Shown here: in pieces, positions 57,780 through 64,000 of the stretch
How positions within the stretch are numbered: the first letter of the stretch is position 1
Layout of the letters: every line of letters starts with the position of its first letter
NCBI GenBank assembly: GCA_013146195.2
Contig: CM028379.1
Span: 60,771,693-60,835,692 of the forward strand
Origin: Codonopsis lanceolata
Lineage: Eukaryota; Streptophyta; Magnoliopsida; Asterales; Campanulaceae
DNA: 64,000 nt
Direction: 5' to 3'
Notes under the pieces: model-generated
What the model saw: only the letters and a program-made list of their open reading frames with translations
The model's database searches: none
Told to the model about the DNA's origin: nothing
Position numbers and translations under genes: made by a program

Positions 57780-59696
57780 AAAGCTGGCCGGTCGTAGTAT
57801 ACTAGTTCTGCGGAGGCTTATTGGAAATAGACTCAAACTCAGCAGGGAGCTTTTCGTAATCAGTACCTCTGCCTATCATACCCAGGAAGTTTTCATCAAC
57901 CTCAATCATGTTGATTTGAGGTAGAGGGTTATTGACTATATTTGGTCTGGGAGGAGGCTTTTCAATAACCTTATCGTCTATAAGATACTGGATAACATCT
58001 TTGAGTATATAACATTTGTCAGTGAGGTGACCACTGCAGCGATGATATTCACAGTACTGGGCATGATTCCAGGTCCTCGGCAGGGGGTTTGGTGGCTTAT
58101 AATTTTTCCATAGGATTTAACACTCCTTGTGCCATTAGCCCCTGCAGGATCACAGACTGGGAGGCTTGCAATTCATCATAATGCCTGCTCGATTAAATTT
58201 CGCTCGGGCCATTATTCCTCCGATCAGAGTTGATGCACTGTCCACTCCATAAGACCATGGAACAGTGCCATAATTTTGGGTAGGAAAAGTGGCTGATGCA
58301 TTTCCTACTACATTGACAGCTGGTGCTGGTGTGGCTGCAGCTGTCTTCCCTTTAGAGTAACGGAAAGAGCTAGGAGGCGTATTGACTTGTAATTGCCCCG
58401 TCCGTATATTATCATCAATACGGGCTCTTATCTCTACTATTTCTTTAAAATTGGTGTAGGGAAGGTACCGCATGTGTTCTAGGTAAATTAATGGGCTGGA
58501 GGTTTTTGATAAACATTCGGCATGACTCGGCTGGATCAGGTCTGTCAAAGGTATGAGCCAACTTTCTTTTCCACCGGACTGCGAACTCAAGACAGTTTTT
58601 TCCTCTCGGGTGCACGACTCAAGGTCCCTTCTATTTTGAGGACGGTGTTGTCTTTGTACCTTTCCAGAACGCTCGCCTATCGGTCCCACGTATTCATGGT
58701 GATGCTATCAGACAACATTAGCCATTGTTTGGCAGCCCCTATTAGGGTGAAGTGAAAATTGGAAGCCATAGCCTCAAAGCTAGCTCCCCTTGACTGCATG
58801 CCAATGGAATAAGATTTTAAGTGGGATATAGGGCATCCAATCCCATCAAATTTTTCTATGTCAGGCATTTTGAATTTGAAAGGTAATACTGCCACAGGTT
58901 GTAATGTCAGTGCCCGCGTAGAAAATTCCCCTTTGTTGAGAAGTTTGAGTACCATGGCCTTTATATTTTCCACGTCGGCCTCTATTTTGGTGGCTGGGGG
59001 AGTTGGCTTTTGGTATATACTGGCTGGATTAGGGAAGACTGGGTTAATTTCTGGCTGCGGTGTCTGGTAAGGGTTTTGGGCTGGATATGGATATTGAGCT
59101 GGATACGAATTTTGGGCTGGATAAGGATTTTGGGCTGGTGGAACTTGGGTAGGATATGGATTTTGGGCTGGTGGGTTTTGGGTTGGTGGATTTTGGATGG
59201 TTTCGGATGGGCGGCCATGATCATTATAAGGTAAATAAGTGGTAACTTGGCCTGGCAGGTTATAACTTTGTGGGTCCATATGTGGGCTGTTTTGGAGTGG
59301 GTTGGTTATGGGAAAAGGGAGGTCATTTGGGCTTTGGGGAATTTTGGTGCTTGGGGAAGGATATGAAGGATAGGACGGGTAAGGGCTGATATTTGGGTAG
59401 TAGGGACTTGGTGGAGGATTGGGATTTGGGGTAGTGGCCATATTTGGTGGGTTAGTGTTTGGCTGAGGAGTTGGGTTTGGAGGCACATGAGATGTTGATG
59501 CTTCCTGGGGGACTGTAGGGGAAGAGTTCACCTCACCACTAGGCTTCAGACCTTGTATAAGACTTGTTATTTGGCTTAGCAAGCGATCATGTCGTGCATC
59601 CAGATTCTGGTCTAGCCACTGCTGCATGGCCAGAGTCGGAGCGTATCCTGGAGCCCCTACATCTGTACCCGTATCGGATTGCTCATCTGTTGCCAT
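57780..59696 (-). pseudogene. Ogre-like element gag relic with Pro-rich repeats
   Basis: Starts at 59696 (MATDEQSDTG). Residues ~60-230 are Pro/Asn/Tyr-rich with repeats of PAQNPYP (about 59050-59230). The capsid domain follows (FKMPDIEKFDGIGCPISHL, FHFTLIGAAKQWL) and passes a frameshift near 58680 into 58689-58150 (ECLSKTSSPLIYLEHMRYLPY). The C-terminal zinc-binding stretch (HRCSGHLTDKCYILKDVI) lies at about 58060-58000. Stop codons and shifts separate the parts. It formed the capsid of an Ogre-type element. Confidence 0.82.
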
Positions 59697-61086
59697 ACTG
59701 CTCGGATATGTTCCCTCTGAACTGATTCTGCCCTTGTCTAATCTGATACTGATATCCTCTGGTCTGATTTCTGCACTACTTTCTCATACTAACCGGCCAG
59801 TACTGTCTCTGCCTTTCCAAATTTGGGCCAGGTTTATAAGGAAAATGGGTTATGGAGTTATCAGGAGGCTGGCTGAAGGCTTTCTGGGTTTGGAGTACAG
59901 CGTGCCTTTATTAGTATATTTTATTATTATTTATTGTTCCCTACAGCTGATAGGATAAACACCTGCTTTATTTTGACGGTATCAGGACTTTCCTTGGAAC
60001 AGTGGATTCTTTCTCCAGAGTATATGACCAACGTATTCCACCTGCCTTTTGACTCCCCAAGATCGGACTGATCCCAGGCGAAGGGCCTATACTCTTTCCA
60101 GGATCCACCATTCGAAATGGTCTAGGTCGAGCATCAAAGAATAATAAATCAGCCCCTGTGTATTATTTATTTTTTTGTTATTAATTTTTTTGTTGCGCAA
60201 TTATTTTCTTTATCATTTTTTTTACTTGCACATTTTTCTCTTTTTTTTGACTTTTTTTTTAAACAAGGCCTGACTCATAATTCAGAGATGCAAAAACCGG
60301 TCGGTCTATGAAGTGTCCTGAAAATCTATATGCATTTTAGCGTTGGTTGATGCAGGGGGTAGGCTAGTCATGGTGTAGGGTAACAATTCAGAATATACCT
60401 ATATGCGTGTGCGTGTGTGCGGTATCTAAAAAGCAGTAAAATCTTTATTTATTTTCAGATATATAAATAGAAAAATAAAACATATATGGCATGTCTTGCT
60501 GTTACGCGTAGAATTTCTCGGCTTTTTAGTTTGAGCACAAGCAAGCAAGCACACCATATTAAGAAATAGAAAGAAAAGTGGGGAAACTATCTATCCCTGT
60601 TAATTACTAATTTTGGTCCTATGTCCCCAAAATAAAATCACAGAATGGATGTAAATATGTACAAATGTATAGAATAATAAAAAAAGAAAAATGAACAGAA
60701 AGAAATAATAGTACAGAGCCGAGAATAAAGCAATATTTAAAAATAAAGCCCCGGCCCTTTTTATTGTGCTGCCCGGGATTTTATTGCAACGTAAATATAA
60801 CATATATATTTTTTCGATTTTTTTTGATTTTTTTTGATTTTTTTATTTTGATTTTTTTTTATTTTTCCTTTTTTTTTGAATATTTTTAAATACATCTGTA
60901 ACAGTTATCGGAACGAAACTGCCGCAAGATGGAGGATCATATCCACAAATATAGACACGGATGTATAGGAACGCAATATTCAAATGCATAAATTAATATA
61001 ACAAGCATACTTTAGCCAGAAAAAAATAAAAACAAAAAAGTTTTATTTTATGAGTCTAGCCCTCGATTTTATTTAAAATAAAACAA
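59697..61086 (-). other. 5' leader of the Ogre-like element
   Basis: About 1.4 kb between primer site and gag start, T-rich on the + strand (A-rich leader on the element's strand). No additional ORF like the ORF1 of true pea-type Ogre elements was recognised; a short frame at 60600-60803 is hydrophobic and unassigned. Confidence 0.5.
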
Positions 61087-61105
61087 CTCCCCAGCAGAGT
61101 CGCCA
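61087..61105 (-). other. Primer binding site of the Ogre-like element
   Basis: Minus strand TGGCGACTCTGCTGGGGAG, one base from the LTR end; the tRNA-Arg-type site known from Ogre elements (TGGCGACTCCGCTGGGGA). Confidence 0.8.
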
Positions 61106-61106
61106 C

Positions 61107-62870
61107 TGTTCGGTTCCCGGGATGCCCCCGCGCCCCGCGCACCCTTGGTTAGGGGTGCGCGTACGTGCGGATGCGGGACACCACTGCTCTCGTTCCACCC
61201 TCCCTTGTTTAGGGGAAGACGAAATCAAAAGTGCAAGAGGAGTGCTGTCAATGATAGCGCGTTGGAATGCGCCTCGGTTGCCTTTAATGGATTTTTGACC
61301 CAATATGAGAACTTATGGTTTTCCGCATCAAGTTATCCCTTTTTTAGGGGATACCAGGATATGGGAATGCATTACCCTTTCATTCCCATTTTACCTTTTT
61401 TAGGGGAAAAAACGGAAAAGTGCAAAAAATGATATTGCGACGCCCCCACTATGGATTTTATTAAAAATAGCCTTATGGCCCGTTTCGGATCACTATGAGA
61501 GCTTTGTGTTTCCCGCATCAAGTTATCCCTTTTTTAGGGGATATCAGGATATGAGAATACATCACCCTTCCATTCTCATTCTCCCTTTTTTAGGTGAGAA
61601 CGGAAAAGTGCAAAGAAGGAGTGTTGCGAGGCCCCATTGGATCCAAAAAGTTTAGAGTCGTCATCTTTATTTTAAGGCAAAAATAAAGCAAAACCAGAAA
61701 GAAGAAAAATAAACTAGAGAAAAAGAAAATGGGTTCGGAGGCTAAGTTACGAGTTGGGAAGGTGCTAGGCACCCAACTCGCCCTTCCGGTCTCAAAATAA
61801 TTTTTGGCTAAAGTATGCTTATTATTATATTTATTTAGCAAATAAATAAAGCATTAAAAGACAGGAAAATAAAACAAATACATCCACGGCTACATTATTT
61901 ATGGATTTGCATCCATTTCCTTACAATAATTACAAATGTATTTAAAAATATTTGGCCATTATAACGGCTCTTTTACATAATATTTCCTAATCTAATCCGG
62001 GCAGCACAACGACTTATATTGACTACATTGGGCCGGATTTAAATAACAAATTTATAAATAATAAATAAACAAATAAAAACGCCCTTAAAGGCTATTACCT
62101 TTTAGAGCGGGGTGTGCTCGCTCTGTCCTTCTCGGGAGAGGGAGACTTTTATTCCTATTGCTGATGTGATTTGGGCAGAGTGACAGCTTATGTATGGTGG
62201 TTTTTGGCTTACTCACTTGGGCAGAATGACGGCTTAGTTTTTGTGGTTTTGGCCTATTTGGTTGGGCAGAATAACGGCTTATTTCGGGTGATTTTAGCCT
62301 ATTTACTCGAGTAGTGTAACGGCTTACTTTGGGATTTTTGGGCCGAGGAAATATGGGGGATACCTAACTAAAGAGCTATGGATCACTTTAACCGGTTGGA
62401 TTTGTGTTTTGGTGGAGTTTGGACAGGGTTTTGAGGCTTTATGAGAGAGGGATCGGACGATCGCTCTCGGCGTAAAAATTACGCAGAGTAACTCTTCGTC
62501 GAAAAGGTCTCGAAAAATTGTGTCGAAAATGGGGAGCCGGGCACCTCTATTTATAGTTGGATCCGTGCTTCATCAGCTTGTACCGCGTGCTCAACAATTT
62601 GTACAATGCGTTAACGATCGGACACTGTTGAAGACCCTTGGCGCGGCTAAACAGAACCTTGGGCGTGGCGCCAAGGACACGTGGGCGCGGCGCCAAGCTC
62701 CTATTCAGCTTTGATTTTTGACACTTTCCCCCCTGCAGTTCACTATTCATGCATCCTACTTTCCCTTTTGAATTTTCAACCCTGCAACTTGACATTTTGT
62801 TAAGTTTAAACAGTTCTTGATATCATATGCCAGAGTTACATATCAGGGGTACGAAATTGGGGTGTCTACA
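61107..62870 (-). repeat. 5' LTR of the Ogre-like element
   Basis: Begins on the minus strand with TGTAGACACCCC and ends GGGAACCGAACA just before the primer site. Carries the same internal repeats (about 61328-61610 and 62173-62330). Confidence 0.9.
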
Positions 62871-63738
62871 AGTGGCAGCATGGCCGTTCGATATGTGGGG
62901 TATAGACTTAATTGGTCCTTTCCCTCTGGCTCGATCTAAGTTCAAATATGCAGTAGTTGTTGTGGATTACTTCACTAAATGGGTGGAGGCCAAGCCTTTG
63001 GCAACTATCAGTGAGGTTAATGTGATAGATTTTGTGCACGAACAAATATGGTGTCGTTTTGGGGTACCCCGAGCAATAGTTTCTGATCACGGGACACAAT
63101 TTTTGGAGAAATTAACGAAGGCTTGCGAGCAGATGCGTGTGAAGCATTGATAGTCATCTGTGGCATATCCTCAAGGTAACGAACAAGCTGAGGCTGCTAA
63201 TAAGCAAGTCCTGCACGCCCTTAAGCAAAGTCTCGAAGATAAGGCATGAAGATGGGTGGATGAATTACCATCAGCCCTATGGGCAGTCAGAATAACAGTA
63301 AGAGGTCCCACGGGGGAGACAACTTTTTCTCTTGCTTATGGATCTAAAGCCATGGCACCTGTGGAGATGTATTTGCCAAATCACAGAGTATCTCATTATG
63401 ACACAGAATCCAACAATGTAGCCCGGGCAGTCGATCTTGATTTGGTGGAGGAGAAACGATTGGAATCTAAAATGCGAATGGCCAATTACAAGCAGCGAAC
63501 AAAGGCCCACCACAATAAAAGGGTTCGTGGTTGGTCATTTGCTGTGGGCGAGTGGGTTCTCCATAAAATTGAAGCAACAGGCCATCGAGCAGAATGAGTG
63601 AAGCTTTCTCCTAATTGGGAAGGTCCTTTTTAGGTAGTCAGAATTGTAAAGGAAGGGACCTATATGTTGCGAACAGAGGAAGGCATCGAGCTTAAGCATC
63701 CATGGCATGCTGATCATTTGAAAAAATATTATCGTTGA
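62871..63738 (+). pseudogene. Tat element integrase core and C-terminus, after the insertion
   Basis: Begins with the inserted element's target duplication and continues the integrase core: WPFDMWGIDLIGPFP (first Asp), IVSDHGTQF (second Asp) and the PQGNEQAEAANKQV region (Glu). The C-terminal part includes ELPSALWAVR, VGEWVLHKIE and HPWHADHLKKYY, ending at TGA 63736-63738. Stops near 63148, 63151, 63247, 63595 and 63631. Integrase joins the cDNA to the host DNA. Confidence 0.88.
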
Positions 63739-64000
63739 TCGGGATTTTGCACTTTCTTGATTTGATGTAAGTGGGGATGAAATGAATAAGCATGCATTGG
63801 CTCTTATTTTTTAAGTATCCTAATTATAGCGTTTGGTGCGAACTCGATTATGCTTTTGGCAAGCATGTGTTTTTCCTGCTTGTTTTAAGAGTTGGTGTTC
63901 AAGTGTGATTTAAGGTTATCTCGATTATGCTCTTTTTCACGAGCAAAGGTATCCTTGCTTGTGAAAAAGGGTTGGTGTTCGAGCCAGTCGTTTCGATTAT
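63739..64000 (+). other. Tat element 3' region with degenerate repeats
   Basis: Loose repeats of CTCGATTATGCT followed by CTTGCTTGTG-like text and GTTGGTGTTCGAG occur at about 63845, 63920 and to the window end. Typical of the long non-coding 3' part of Tat elements. Confidence 0.5.

Larger units (their letters stand above)
51751..62870 (-). mobile_element. Ogre-like (Tat lineage) element, non-autonomous, nested in the Tat integrase
   Basis: 11.1-kb element in reverse orientation. ~1.77-kb LTRs start TGTAGACACC on the minus strand; flanking repeats CGTGG (51746-51750) and AGTGG (62871-62875) match at four of five bases. A tRNA-Arg-type primer site follows the 5' LTR (right end). Only gag and the first part of RT remain; RNase H and integrase are absent, replaced by about 3.2 kb of non-coding repeats. 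Confidence 0.88.
45873..64000 (+). mobile_element. Tat-lineage Gypsy retrotransposon (continues past the window)
   Basis: + strand order: LTR with TATA box, primer site, gag, protease, RT, RNase H, a second RNase H-like domain, integrase. The second RNase H just before integrase is the mark of the Tat group (Ogre/Retand and relatives). The integrase is split by a minus-strand Ogre-like element at 51751-62870. The coding sequence ends at 63738; the 3' LTR is outside the window. Confidence 0.87.

Overview
This window is nuclear DNA from a eudicot plant. It contains three recognisable host genes, all with GT-AG introns and on the + strand: the 3' part of a PIG3/TP53I3-type quinone oxidoreductase (296-2954), a root-cap/LEA-related secreted protein gene (10823-11945) and a chloroplast allene oxide cyclase gene of jasmonate synthesis (41924-42923). 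The spaces between them are AT-rich and filled mostly with transposable elements, many nested in each other. I see no rRNA, tRNA or CRISPR and nothing bacterial or organellar.

Layout. 1-3.6 kb: oxidoreductase gene. 3.7-9.5 kb: PIF/Harbinger relic, microsatellite, perfect-looking hairpin, a 2.1-kb element with 163-bp terminal inverted repeats, a Stowaway-like MITE. 10.7-11.9 kb: root-cap gene. 12.4-16.5 kb: degenerate Copia element (Copia A) with short LTRs and a small MITE in its coding region. 16.8-19.0 kb: Stowaway-like MITE split by a solo LTR that is itself split by an Ogre/Tat-like solo LTR. 19.35-30.5 kb: Copia B, interrupted by a Stowaway MITE, a Tourist-like MITE (TTA target duplication) and a 6.7-kb MULE-like element (9-bp target duplication); the MULE contains Copia C, whose two LTRs face opposite ways although the whole is flanked by a perfect 5-bp target duplication. 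30.5-36.0 kb: plant L1-type LINE on the minus strand. 36.8-41.6 kb: a non-coding LTR element (LARD-like) with LTRs, PBS, PPT, target duplication and four families of internal tandem repeats, ending about 350 bp upstream of the allene oxide cyclase start codon. 42.9-45.9 kb: MITE, SINE-like and Helitron-end relics. 45.9-64.0 kb: Tat-lineage Gypsy element (+ strand, dual RNase H) whose integrase is split by an 11.1-kb Ogre-like element on the minus strand.

The host genes are not functionally linked. The most unusual structures are the inverted-LTR Copia at 21863-27087, the tandem-repeat-filled LARD next to the jasmonate gene, and the Tat polyprotein whose stop codons are nearly all explained by C-to-T/G-to-A transitions. 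All element calls rest on reading LTRs, target duplications and protein motifs by eye; identities and ages are estimates, not computed values.
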